The notes below the pieces were generated by a model, which was not told where the DNA came from, did not search any database, and saw only the letters and a list, made by a program, of their open reading frames with translations. Shown here piece after piece: positions 18,720 through 29,526 of a DNA stretch of 64,000 bases. Position 1 is the stretch's first letter. Every line of letters starts with the position of its first letter. The position numbers and the translations under genes were made by a program. This DNA comes from Ricordea florida (Eukaryota; Cnidaria; Anthozoa; Corallimorpharia; Ricordeidae): NCBI GenBank assembly GCA_949710005.1, contig OX453283.1:20161504-20225503 (forward strand), written 5' to 3'.

Positions 18720-21439
18720 TCAGTCGTCCTCTGTTCCCTCTTCATCATTGTCTGATTGTGCCTTGTGGGCAAGGGTTGTCACTTTCTTCTTGAAAATACT
18801 GACAGGCTGTGGTTTGTCATAAATACTCAGTAGATTCACTTTTAATTCAAGAGATGGCTTCAAGCAGGACGAAACTGATAAATATACAAAACAAAAAATA
18901 AGCACATTCAAATCAAAGAAATTACCACATATGTAAAACAATACAAGATGTACATATATACCTTGAATCTGCAAGTTTCCTAACTCTAACAAAATTCCTC
19001 TTGGTGGCACAAAAAGCCTTATCAGGTGCCTCATAAATTCCTCCTCCTTTTTTGCAACAAACCAATTTGTTGCACTTCTCAAAGGGGTACCAACAAAAAT
19101 AATGGATGTCTTCTCCACCACATCTGTCAATCCAGTGCCAGCTGTTGACAAAAAGGTAATACAGTATTATGCATTTAAAAGGTAGTCCTGTTGTTATATC
19201 TGGAGCTAATAGCTGCTTCTTTAAGGCTGGTTTTCACAAGTGACGGAGTCAGAGTTGTAATCAGACGTGCAGAGCAATAAGATGTAAGGGAAATCTGAGT
19301 CTGAAGGAGAATACCAATTCCGTTTAACTCCATCTCATTACGACCTGGTGAACTGTGCTCTGAGGGCCCAAGAACTAGCATTGCCATTGGTTGGTTATTT
19401 TGCTTCTGCCTTTGACTCCAACAATCTAGTTTTCACTGGATCATAAGCAACGGATAAACAACGGAGTCATAGGCAGAGTCGGACGAAATTGGAAAAGTTC
19501 TGATTCTTCTGACCCTGATTCAGTCGAGCTTATGAGTCCACTTGCAACTATGATTTTCGATTTTCACTAGATCATAAGTGCTCTTACGACTCCAGTTACG
19601 ACTTGACCTCTGACTCCATCGCTAGTTTAAACCAGCCATTAGCGGTAACTTAAATATTTATTTAACTGTTAATTTTAAAATTAAAAAGAAGTTATCCATC
19701 AACAGTATAACAACATCCGGTTGACATTAAGAGACTAATCCAATGTGAAATGTACCTTTGGCAGAAATTCCACTCCAGGCCACAAACATTACATGACCTT
19801 TTCCTCCAGGGGTACATTCTTCGAGGGATTGCAAGCTGGTCTTTGTCCTAACTACTATGGTGTAGTTAGACATGCCAGTTCTGGTATTGAGGCCACAAAT
19901 TTGCCTCACAATGGCGTTCACTTTGTCTTCACTACATGCCTTAAGGGTTGAAACACATTTTTAGTAATCTATTTCCCATTAATACCGCCAGCTTTCCATC
20001 CTCTAATTATCACATAGATTAATGTTTGGAGGCTAAATAAGCTTCAGGAGATAGACTAGTGTTTAACCCTTTAAGCCCTGAGGGGTCTCCTTGTGATGAG
20101 TAAAATCGTCTGGCGTTAGCAAGAGTAAAATCTGTTAAGATGCTATTGGGGCTTAAAGGGTTAACTGTCCTATCATTTGTTAAAAATCTGCTTAACAGCG
20201 AGGTTTATGCAATGCACTGTGGGAAGAAATTAATAAACATGCAGGAAGATTCCAAAGCTGATTATGTCTTCTAACCTAATTCCTCTCAAAAAAAAAAAGA
20301 ATTTTAATTCATATGTACATTGCAAACCTGTTTGCAAGTCACTTTTAAAAAACTTATTTAATAATTCATGCACAAATTATAAAAATTTGAATGCTAAATA
20401 TTAGTGTAGGAACAGATAAATATAGAGCTATTACGTTTCTCAAGCTATTTACAAAATTCACAAGTTGTGTTGCATCAGGACCTACAACACTTGGCTGCAC
20501 CTCATGTTTTAAAGCTTGATACAACAATCCTGCTCATTGGGTAAACATAACTAATTAAATCAAAAGAAAAATTCTGATGAGCTTACTTCCTGTGCCTGTA
20601 TCACTGTAAGATCAGCACCAGAGAATGGAACATCTTTAAATAATTCTGCAGAAATTGTATGCTCACTGGAAAACAGTGCACCATACCACAAACCATTTTT
20701 CCATGTAAGCTGCGTGGATTGACCTTTAAGGAGTACATAGTTCAAGTTAATATGTATATAGTTATAATAAGTTACCAACTCACAAACAAAAGGTCTCCAC
20801 AAGATATTGGCCACTCTATAATGTATAAGCTGGTTAAAAACAACCTTGTTACAAGCTGTGTATCTCAACTTTTTAAAGCCAAGGATCACGCTCATCACAT
20901 ACTCAGAGACTGTGACTTCTAAATACCTCATTTTAATACCACACGGAAAACACGCACAAAGGTTAACCAAGGTCCACATGTCTAGCCAAAACTAGGTAGC
21001 AATGAACTTAGGATGTCACCAAGCCTCAATGCATTTAATACAAGAAGTAAACTTCTCAGATCCTATTGACAACAGCAGCAAACTGTGTAAATTCTAAACA
21101 TTGTTATTACTATTATTTAATTCACAAATTGTAAATAATTATCAATTATTTTTAACATTTTAACATTGTAAATTTACTTAGAAGTTAGTTCTTCATAAGT
21201 ACAGATAGGTGTTCTAACAGCCAATTGTAACTAATTAATTTATTACATTAGAAAACAATCCTAAGAAAATACGCGCGCTGATTGGTTAGAATTTGTGTTT
21301 CTATAACTCGATAGAAACACAGAACTAGCGCAAGCTGTTGACGTAATGACGCGGCAAAGAGAATTTACATTTTGGTCATCAACGTTAACAATTTGTTTTC
21401 CTTTTTGTCGCGGTGTTTTCTAAAAGAAATAGAAACATG

Positions 21440-21478
<39 letters not shown>

Positions 21479-24400
21479 AGTTTGGGAGAACTCGAAAAAG
21501 CTGTGGAAACACTCGCCTGCAGTTCGTGTTCCGACAGCATTTCTCGTTCTTCCAAACTTCCACTCGTGTTTCTATTAAACAATTAGATTATGAGCTCAAG
21601 ATTTCTATCGCGTGATAGTTGACAAGGGTGCAGCCTGAGTCAACTATCACGCAGAGAAATCGAGAGCGAATAATCTAATTGTTTTAGTATAAATCTACTA
21701 GTTGTTCAAAACTTTGTCTTTTCTGGAACAGCCTCGACCAGTAAACTGTCTAAATCTTCTTCACGGACACTTCGAAAATGTGAAGAAGCGGCCGCCATCA
21801 CGCTACTCACTATCTATCACAGAATAGATAGTGGGTAGCGTAGCCAATCAGAGCACAGCATTTGTGATAGAATGCTAGTAGATTTATACTAAAACTCGAT
21901 AGAAACACCGTACATGTTTTCTATTTCTTAACTAATTATTACAGAATGGGGGCAGAAAAAAGGTACTTGAAAGGATGCCCAGAAATGACAGCTGTTCATC
22001 ACACACTTTCGTTTAATATATATGAGTAAGTGGTTCCTTACAACAATTCACCATCTCTTATTGTTCCCAGACACTTTACTTTTCATAAAAACTTGCTCAA
22101 CCTGCAGACACTTATCACTTGCATGAGATATGGAACTAGTTGGCCTTAAACCAAGGCAAATTTATTTCCTCATAGCTTGCTCAGGAAAGCAATCACAAGC
22201 ACAATCGGTATTGGCTGGGGTTTGACTCCGAATTGAGAACAGATTGGTTTTTGTTCCAGATGTGCCTAACAGTGACATTAATATTCAATATGTTTCTTTG
22301 ACAGTGTATGTATTTAGGAAAATTCCTGCTTTTCTAAGCTAAAATACCTTTTCTTGTGTTGTCATGTCACGATGAAACCGGTCCATCTTGTTGTGATTGA
22401 AGGCTATTTGAAGGACCTCTCTTTTTGGCATTTCTGTAAAAAAATTTTTCTTCATCAAATAACAGAGCTTATAAACAGCTTATAATTGACTAGAAAGCTA
22501 AAAGAGGGACAATATGACTACTGTACATGTACCAGTAATTGTTATAGGTCTAAGTAGAGTCCAATAAAAAATATCTGGTCTATTGATCTTGGCCAACATA
22601 CTAACACAATTAACCTTAAGGCAAACTCACCTGTAAGCAAAATGACTTCTGTATATTTATATTTCCAATCGTCCGGATTTTCCTGCAGTAAATGCTGCAT
22701 TGCAGCTCTCCGGTGGTTTCCACCAATCACTTCTAACTCATACGAATCTAAAAGTTCTTCCCGGAACTCTTCGTGTTTTGATACACCTTTGACAATCACC
22801 AAGAGAGGCTTCAATCCAAAGAGCACCTCATTGTCTTTGAATTCTGCAATGAGTGATTTGACAAACAGGTCATCAATATCACGGAGCTTGTATTCTTTTC
22901 GTGGCTGTTTTAACGTGGACACAAGGACATTCCGCGGACCTAAGTAGAAATATAAATTAAACTGTATGAGCAAACCAACTTGCCCAAGTCTATGGATATA
23001 TTCATGGTTTACATCTTCCTTATCATTGGATACTTGCTTAATCATCTTTGCCATAAAATAGTGAAGGTTATGGACAAAACAGTGACACCCACACTATGGA
23101 CTACCCCTAAAAAATACTAATCCAGATGAGTGCTATGTTAAGAAGCTGCGATTATATACTTACACTGCACAAAGGTTGCTTTCGTCCTGTACGGCCTTCA
23201 GCCACCATTTCAAATTATTATACTGAATAAGCAACCCTGAACACAAAAAGCGTAGATTCAAGTCATACGAAGTGATGTCAGCAGAACATAAATCATCTGG
23301 GAGCGAGATTGAGCTTGTGATAAATATTACGCCAGGTGCCTGGTGTACCTGTCATTTTCAATGCCTTTTGATAGTCCACAGAATATTTGATTTAACTTGA
23401 GTCTGCGTCATTTTGTGCTCAGCGGTTGCTCTAGAAGGAATAATTTATTTAAGATGGCAGCCGAAGGCTTGGCGGAACGAAAATAAGAAGTGAGACTCCC
23501 GAAAACCTCGCGAAGGTAATTTTTGAAGAACTCGTGATGGTTTTTCCTATCAGTAGCTTTCGTGCATTGTAAGTAAATATACAATCGCAGCTTCCTAACA
23601 TAATACTTATCTGAAATAGTATTTTTAGGGGTAGTCCATTCGGGTCGTCCATGGACTGGGAGTCAGTGTTTCGTCCATCACCAATGTGGAAAAGCTGACA
23701 AAAAACTTACACAATGATATGGCATAACTTTGTTGCGAATGATCTAAAGTTATGCCATCACCGCCATCAATGGATGAGAACTGGCTGGCTGGTGTAGCAG
23801 ACGTACTGTTGGGTGCAGTTAACACACCCGCGGTGCTAACTTCAGGGGACTGTTGGCTTGGTGTGGTACTAGTAGAGCTTGTCTCTGTGCGACGACGTTT
23901 GCTAACATTTGTTGGCAGTGCCACGTCTGGGGATTCTCGTATTGGTTTAGTACTGCCGGTAGAGCTGGTCTCACGGCTACGACGTTTTGTTTGATTTTCA
24001 TGAAACTCATCGGTAGAAGTATTAGGTCGTTTTCCGCAACTTGAATGAGAGAACTCAACATTCAATACTTTGACCACTTGCTCTCCAAATTTCGTAATGC
24101 TTCCAATCTCCTTATACAGCACCCTGTTAAGGTCATCTGTCGGATTCAAGTATGTGAGGTCCAGGAGAAGACTTTTTCCGAAACTGTATTTCACCTGAAA
24201 ACAATCAACAGCCTTAACTAAACCTCACACCGAATATTGTTATCCACGTGCATTGGAAGTAGGTTGGCACAGCTCCAATACTCTTCAGGGAAGCCACAGT
24301 CCGACCACAATATTGTCCTATCATATCAAAGCGCTCAGCAACGTTTATTTCTCCTCCGAATTTCGGAGCGATTCTGTAAGCTTTGAAAAAAACATTTAAA

Positions 24401-24852
24401 GTAAAAATGTCTCAGTCGCCAATGCAGAATACCAGTGGCCAGCATTGTGTTCTTGTTGCGGCATCATTTGAAGAAAGATCGATACAGATAACAATGCATG
24501 ATTATAACAAATGTATACGTGTAAGTGGCCTGGCCATGGTATTCTGAAGTTTAGCACCATAAATAAGGCTAATAAGCTTACTAAAATCCTGGCCAGCATT
24601 TTCAAATTTAAAGAAATAAACAGCCTATACCTTGAGCTTGCGGGAATCTTGAGCGGTTGGTTTGAGGCTAACAACGTGTCCAGGCTCGGTGCCATCCTGA
24701 GAGAGAATTGGAGAACTACTCGCTTGATGCAACGTGCGCACCTCTCCATTCTCTTCCTTAGAGAAGTACCACTTCCTCCCCAAATGATGCCGTTTTGCCG
24801 AGCGTCTTTCCTCCATAAAGTCTAAACGTATGATACTGCTAAGCAACAACAA
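18720..24852 (-). CDS. ParB-like domain protein with methyltransferase-like C-terminus, 10 exons
   Basis: Predicted exons (minus order): 24631-24852, 23711-24194, 22631-22939, 22348-22433, 22080-22101, 20619-20723, 20435-20529, 19756-19939, 18962-19141, 18720-18874. All have GT/AG borders and the phases close to 1842 nt (613 aa) without a stop. Residues 75-235 are a Ser/Thr-rich linker with basic clusters (KRRRTE). Residues about 236-380 are ParB-like: QPRKEY, VKSLIAEFKDN, GGNHRRAA (308-315), then NHNKMDRFHRDMTTQEKVEQVF, matching the ParB order. Residues about 500-562 end with NWFVAKKEEEFMRHLIRL and FVPPRGILLEL, like the conserved C-terminal end of beta-class amino-methyltransferases, but the GSG and DPPY-type motifs are not evident. 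Weak points: the 22-nt exon and a GTGCTG donor at 20618. Start could be Met13 (24816). Confidence 0.7.
19225..19637. mobile_element. 413-bp MITE, GGCTGGTTTTCAC family
   Basis: GGCTGGTTTTCACAAGTGAC at 19225 is mirrored imperfectly over about 40 bp by a block ending TTTAAACCAGCC at 19637. It lies in the intron between exons 8 and 9 of the ParB-like gene. A shorter relative is at 40606-40781. No coding frame. Confidence 0.6.
20063..20164. mobile_element. 102-bp MITE with TTAACCCTTTAAGCCC ends
   Basis: TTAACCCTTTAAGCCC at 20063 and GGGCTTAAAGGGTTAA ending at 20164 are exact complements; the TTAA at each edge would be a TTAA target duplication (piggyBac-type). It lies in the intron between exons 7 and 8 of the ParB-like gene. 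Confidence 0.8.
21295..21894. mobile_element. Cluster of three foldback/inverted-repeat structures
   Basis: (a) A 26-bp sequence at 21295-21320 recurs as its exact reverse complement at 21446-21471; each half is itself a GTGTTTCTAT/ATAGAAACAC hairpin. (b) 21580-21623 and 21639-21681 form a 43-bp foldback with a 15-nt loop. (c) TTTTAGTATAAATCTACTAG at 21682-21701 is mirrored at 21875-21894, enclosing a further hairpin at about 21801-21840. Structure (c) starts at the base after (b). All lie in the intron between the 22-nt exon and exon 6 of the ParB-like gene. Confidence 0.75.
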
Positions 24853-25087
24853 CCTTCACTCACACAATGAGGACTCACAATGTATGTGACGATACCTATG
24901 TGACACGTGCATGGAATGAATGACATCAAAATCCCATCACTCTCATTGGTCATTGTGTTTTTCGGCAAGTGATTTTGTGTTGCCTGAACAATAACGTTTG
25001 AAATCTGACACTTCCGACAGTTACGAAGTGCATGAGGAATTTTCAAAATCCTTTCTTCTTTCGAAGTGAACATAGAAATACGTAACG
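24853..25087. promoter_or_regulatory. Probable divergent promoter region
   Basis: 235 bp separates the first exon of the ParB-like gene (minus) from the ATG of the acidic frame at 25088 (plus). The head-to-head layout suggests a shared promoter. No core element can be named with confidence. Confidence 0.3.
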
Positions 25088-25408
25088 ATGGATGATTCCT
25101 CGATTGCAGAAGACCCTTTTTCGTCGTCGATTATTTCAAGTGTTGGTGAAGAGCCCTTGACATCCATATCAATGAATGACCAATTTTTTAACGAAGAGAC
25201 AATAAGCAGAGAATCAGTCGATGATGAAGTATTCGAATTTGAGCCGACATCAACAAGTACTCCTTATAAAAGGAAAAGGAAAGTCTCTGAACGCGAATCA
25301 CCAGATTCTTCGATGGGCGAAGAACCACTCTGGCTCTCGCACAGTGCTTCAATAGAGCTACACGAGGAAACTTCCAAGCTTGGAGATAGTGAAGACGATG
25401 ACCACTAA
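25088..25408 (+). CDS. Acidic Ser/Glu-rich small protein or first exon, unknown
   Basis: ATG at 25088 in a purine context (CGATGG), 106 codons to TAA. It is rich in Ser, Glu and Asp, contains a basic KRKRK patch (about residues 62-66) that could be a nuclear signal, and ends in GDSEDDDH. The twice-used GEEPL motif (about 20-24 and 78-82) is an internal echo. I do not recognise a family. It is divergent from the ParB-like gene. Confidence 0.4.
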   Translation: MDDSSIAEDPFSSSIISSVGEEPLTSISMNDQFFNEETISRESVDDEVFEFEPTSTSTPYKRKRKVSERESPDSSMGEEPLWLSHSASIELHEETSKLGDSEDDDH

Positions 25409-25997
25409 AGCTTAAGGGGTGGAAAGAATGATGACAAACTTGAAGGTAACAATTCAGTTTCAAACTTCTCTTACTTCCAAAATAGAGCGTTTTTCTTAAT
25501 GTTTGAAGATGATGGTAGTCTATGCAAGAATATTATAGATGGACTTGGCAGAAAAGTAGAATTATTCTTCGATGTGATAAAGGTGACAGATCTCGTTGTG
25601 AACAAGAGGCTTCAAAAGCCTTCACTGGGTTGCCTTTGTGAACCCTTAGTATGCAAACGGCTCAATTTTTTGAAACTGTTTTGTCAATCCATTTTAGTTT
25701 GCAGTGTGAGTTGTGTTCAATAAGAGAAGTGTACAAGGAGTTAATCAAAGGCTTCTATGAACAAACTCATGAATGCATTTAGTGACACATGAGAATTTTA
25801 GATTTCAGAACTCATTCAAATAATTTAATCAAGTAAGGCCTGTAGGGCTCTGCCATCTCGTGTTCCATTTACCAATTTAAAAAATATGCAGCCAAGGCCT
25901 GAATACAGCTTCACATTCTATATAGACAAGGGTATCTTTGAAAAAAAGAAAAGAAAACCAATTCAGTTTAAAAAAAGAACCAAAAAAAAAAAAGAAA
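25409..25997. other. Spacer, no gene supported
   Basis: A 74-codon frame at 25499-25723 has no recognisable feature; the rest is AT-rich. Confidence 0.35.
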
Positions 25998-26085
25998 GTC
26001 AAGAATACCCTATCTGGGGATTGAACTCGGCCAATCTGCTCCACAGTCCGGAGTGCTATCCATTGGACCATCCAGAATCACCATG
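25998..26085 (-). repeat. tRNA-derived SINE head or tRNA pseudogene
   Basis: On the minus strand the stretch contains a B-box-like GAGTTCAATCCCC and an A-box-like GGTCCAATGGATAGCAC at roughly tRNA spacing, and is followed by a T-rich run. The anticodon arm does not fold cleanly, so a functional tRNA is unlikely. The open frames on both strands here are typical translations of such elements. Confidence 0.5.
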
Positions 26086-27239
26086 AAACCTAGGGTATAT
26101 CTTTTATTTTATATGTTATAGATCTTCCGCTCGTACACTCTACTGAGTGAAGCTGTAAAAATGATATCTCATTTTTCAACGTTCATGAAAGGTAATCCGT
26201 CATTCCCGAGGCTTTATCTGGAAACCGATATTTAAAATGGAGATGCTGTTGTAGAATTGACAAATTTGTGGTAAAATTGACGAACGTGATTTATTTTATG
26301 GGGAAAGTGAAACCTGAAACGTGACACGACAGCACAAACTCAGCCGTGAATACTTGGCATCTTCCCTTCCTCTGACCTGTTTTGGAGGTTCAACATTTTA
26401 TTTGAAAGCGTGAAGTTCACCAGAAATAGATAAGTTCCTTAAATTGGTGGCTATGTGCCGGTTTCGGTGTCGTCGCAAATAATGATTTTGAAATTCAATG
26501 AAGCTGCATACCACCGGACTGTTTTTGCTCCAGTTGATTATATATCGGGTTTTGTAGTTTTTGTACAGTATAGAGTATCCAACGCTATAAATAAAAATGA
26601 ACACTTTATGAGAATGCTTCCCCCGATGTTTTCGATTTGATCGCTTTTGGAAGTATCGTATTTTGACGTGTGTAACGAGCTTGTTATCTCGGATTCAAAA
26701 TAATACCGTGATATCACAGCGAGCCACACTCTTGCTTTCCAAACTTCACGCGTGGATAAACTCATGAACTCGATGGACATGGTCTGCTAAGCGTGAACCA
26801 ATTCTTAAAAATAAGCTCTACATTTCCAACAGAAAAGATGTGAATCCTTTCACCGAGGGAATCGCTAACACCACAGACCTCAACGTTTAAAGACGAAAAC
26901 ACTCTCCAGCACGAAAACACATCCAGGAATAGCAAACATAGACACTAATAAAGTCATTTAGCGAATAAATCGAGTTAACAGCTCGAAAAGAGAGCAGCTC
27001 TATACAAGAAAAACACTGAGGCGAATGGAGTCCACATGAAACTTCTCACGTTCTCTTCACCATCGTGCTTACTTCAATCAGGTTGTTATGGCGATGTCCA
27101 TGCCGAGCCAATCACACAGCGGCGGCGTCTTTGCTAAGCCTTATATAGGCAATATTGTGCAAGAATTGCAATTTCTCACAGAGAAAAAAATACCAACCCC
27201 ATTTTAATACTGGATTGCCATTGCCATGGCAACCCAGTA
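26086..27239. other. AT-rich spacer, nothing identified
   Basis: Only short open frames, all with stops and no domain-like content. Confidence 0.4.
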
Positions 27240-27708
27240 ATAACTGCCGGAGTGTTGGCCAGCCTTCAGCTAAATTTGATCGATACTCACGTGGTCAAAG
27301 AGCAATAAACTGTTCAAAAAAGTGTTCTCCTGGATATACATATGCTGCTAAAATTGTTGACATCTGTGAGAAAAACAACATTTCAGTGCATACTAAAGAA
27401 TCATTTTTTCAGCTTGCAAAGATCGACAAAATAGTAGTAAACGTATTGCAACAGTTCAACGCCGGAAATGCCTTCAAATCACAACACTAAAGCCTCCCTT
27501 CATTAAGGTGGAGGATCAGTCGAGGAATTTTTGCCCCGTATATAAGGAATTTGATAAGTGGCCATCTTTTGAGGTAGAAGAAAACCAAGGTGAACTGGCT
27601 CTCTGCGAGGCAAAAAAGGTGGGAAAAAAAATTTGGTGTGAACATTGTTCACAGTATGTGTTAAAAAGTCGGCTAGAAATTCACTGTGGTGACAAGAATA
27701 TAAACTAG
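27240..27708 (+). pseudogene. Dbf4-like fragment (motif N end, motif M, degenerate zinc motif)
   Basis: Two consecutive frames in different phases. The first (to 27490) contains SRGQRAI and a segment resembling the end of the BRCT-like motif N of Dbf4, the Cdc7 kinase regulator. After a frameshift near 27480 the second reads LKPPFIKVEDQSRNF, PVYKEFDKWPSFE, which matches the Dbf4 motif M pattern, then WCEHCSQYVLKSRLEIHCGD, which resembles the start of the CXXC...H zinc motif C. Motifs N and M are next to each other without an intron, suggesting a processed copy or capture by the transposon that follows 34 bp later. Assignment is from memory of the family pattern. Confidence 0.55.
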
Positions 27709-27741
27709 CTATCACAGCTGTTCAGCTACCCACTTCATCTT

Positions 27742-28514
27742 GTGGCACACATGGACGAAAGTCCGATTCAATTTGACATGCTCTCAAATCGAACTGTCAA
27801 TAAAACTGGTGAGAAAACTGTGAATATTCGGACAACTGGAAACGAAAAGAATCGCCTGACGGTTGTCTTGACCTGCGCAGGAGACGGTTCGAAGCTGAAA
27901 CTGCTGGTTATTTTCAAATGCAAAACCATGCCCAAAATTGCAAACAAACATGGCGTCGTTGTTACCGTGCAGCAGAAGGGATGGGTGGATGAAAATATCA
28001 TGAAAATTTGGATCGAGAAAGTATGGCGATCATGAATTGGAGGACTCGGAAGACAAAGGAGTCTTCTTGTGCTTGATTCTTTCGAAGCCCATAAGACCAA
28101 GCAAGTCAAGCATTCATTCAAAAGCGGGAACACAGATTTAGTTATTCCTCGGGGTCAACTTCAGTGTTGCAGCCTTTAGATGTTTGTTTGAACAAGCCGT
28201 TCAAAGACAGGGTTAGGCAAAAGTGGATGGCATGGATGGCTGAAGGAATTCACGAACTTACGGCGGGTGGATGCCAGAAAAAATCATCCGAAGAGCTCAT
28301 GTGTCAGTGGATCGGCGAAGCGTGGCATGACATTCCAAGAGAAATGGTTGCGAATTCGTTTCTAAAGTGTGGAATTACAAATTCCTTGGACGGTTCTGAA
28401 GACGATTTTATATTTGATACCTCCTCATTTGATGAATCGATCTTGGCAGATGACTCACTCGTGACAGAACTTTTTAATGACTCCGAGTCAGAGTCAGACT
28501 TTGAAGGATTTTAA
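27742..28514 (+). pseudogene. Pogo-type transposase, DDE domain, frameshifted
   Basis: The frame from 27742 reads HMDESPIQFDMLSNRTV (first catalytic Asp), TTGNEKNRLTVVLTC, and KGWVDENIMKIWIEKVW, a typical pogo/Tigger DDE_1 order. A phase change near 28035 leads to LLVLDSFEAH (second Asp) and another near 28155 to LQPLDVCLNKPFKD; the last 116-codon frame (28164-28514) ends in an acidic tail (SESESDFEGF). The N-terminal CENP-B/psq DNA-binding part is missing and replaced by the Dbf4-like fragment. The element is dead. Confidence 0.8.
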
Positions 28515-28741
28515 GGTATCAGTATTTTTGTAAATAGGTCACTAGGATATCATTATTGCTGTGTAACAAAGATTATAAGAAAAAAAGTCGAGCTTTTCTT
28601 CTTTAAACTTGAAGTTTATGGGTACTTGTAATAAAGTGTTATAATGAAGAATATTTTGTTGTATTTTGCGCTGAACATGTTTCTGTTTGTGGCTTTAATA
28701 ACAATAGGAATTACAATTTTTTTCTAGAAAGTGTCTTGAGA

Positions 28742-28795
28742 AATAGGGTACACATTATATACGGGTGCGCATTATACACGGGTAAATACAGTAGA
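28742..28795. repeat. Probable right terminus of the pogo element
   Basis: GGTGCGCATTATACACGGGT followed by AAATACAGTA resembles pogo/Tigger termini that end in CAGTA next to TA. No matching left terminus was found upstream of 27742. Confidence 0.45.
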
Positions 28796-29526
28796 TAAAA
28801 ATAGTATTGATAGGAAATGTGAAATGCGCTGGTCAATAAACAGCCAAACGATACTTTCAATTACAATTTTTTTTTTGTTTTTCCCTTTCGTTACCTTGCG
28901 CATAGAGATAGTTGCTGTATGTGATAATTTCAGAGCAAATTTGCATCGCCTTGTGATTGAAATCTTGTTTCAGGTTGAAAAAAAAAAAGAAATAAGACTG
29001 GCACCATTCCAATCAATTAGGTTCTTCACTAGCCTGAAAAAAGAGAGAAAAATTAATACTAGATGTAACAAGTCTACACCACCCCACCACTTCCTCCCAG
29101 CATGCTATGAGTGAGCGAACGGCTTATAACTGAACTTGTTGATTGCAAAGGGCAACATTATTTAAACTAGTTGCCATTCGGCCAAACGAACCTTTTATTC
29201 ATCGTATGTTTATCTTAATTGATCTGTTTTGTCTGGTGAGAATTGTGACCTTTCATGGGAAAACGTACACTAACGACTTTCCATTAAACAGGTCAAACGA
29301 ATCACTACGAACGAGTGACCAAGATGTTCAAACGGCTCAGGAAAAATTCCGAACGGGTGACAAAGTTGTTCGAACGGCTCGTGAAAAATGTCAAACAGTT
29401 GACTTATACAAAGTCTAAAGAAAAGAGATCTCTGGTTTCATTTGGCGCAATTTTGTGATTCAAACGTTGAAATTATCTTCCCTTTAAGAAAATATAGTCT
29501 AAAGACTATACCTTCTAAAGACTATA
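28796..29526. other. Spacer with a short imperfect repeat
   Basis: At about 29293-29405 a roughly 40-bp unit (GAACG...TGACAAAG/TGTTC...AACGGCTC) is repeated two to three times, which gives the 91-codon frame at 29143-29418 its repeated QTAQEKFRT/RTAREKCQT pattern. No gene assigned. Confidence 0.4.

Noticed and set aside
24631-24816. Cyclin T/K N-terminus (RKWYFSKEE)
   Set aside because: Only this short word matches; no cyclin box follows and splicing leads into the ParB-like gene.
25998-26085. Functional tRNA gene
   Set aside because: Promoter boxes are present but acceptor and anticodon stems do not fold properly; a SINE or pseudogene fits better.
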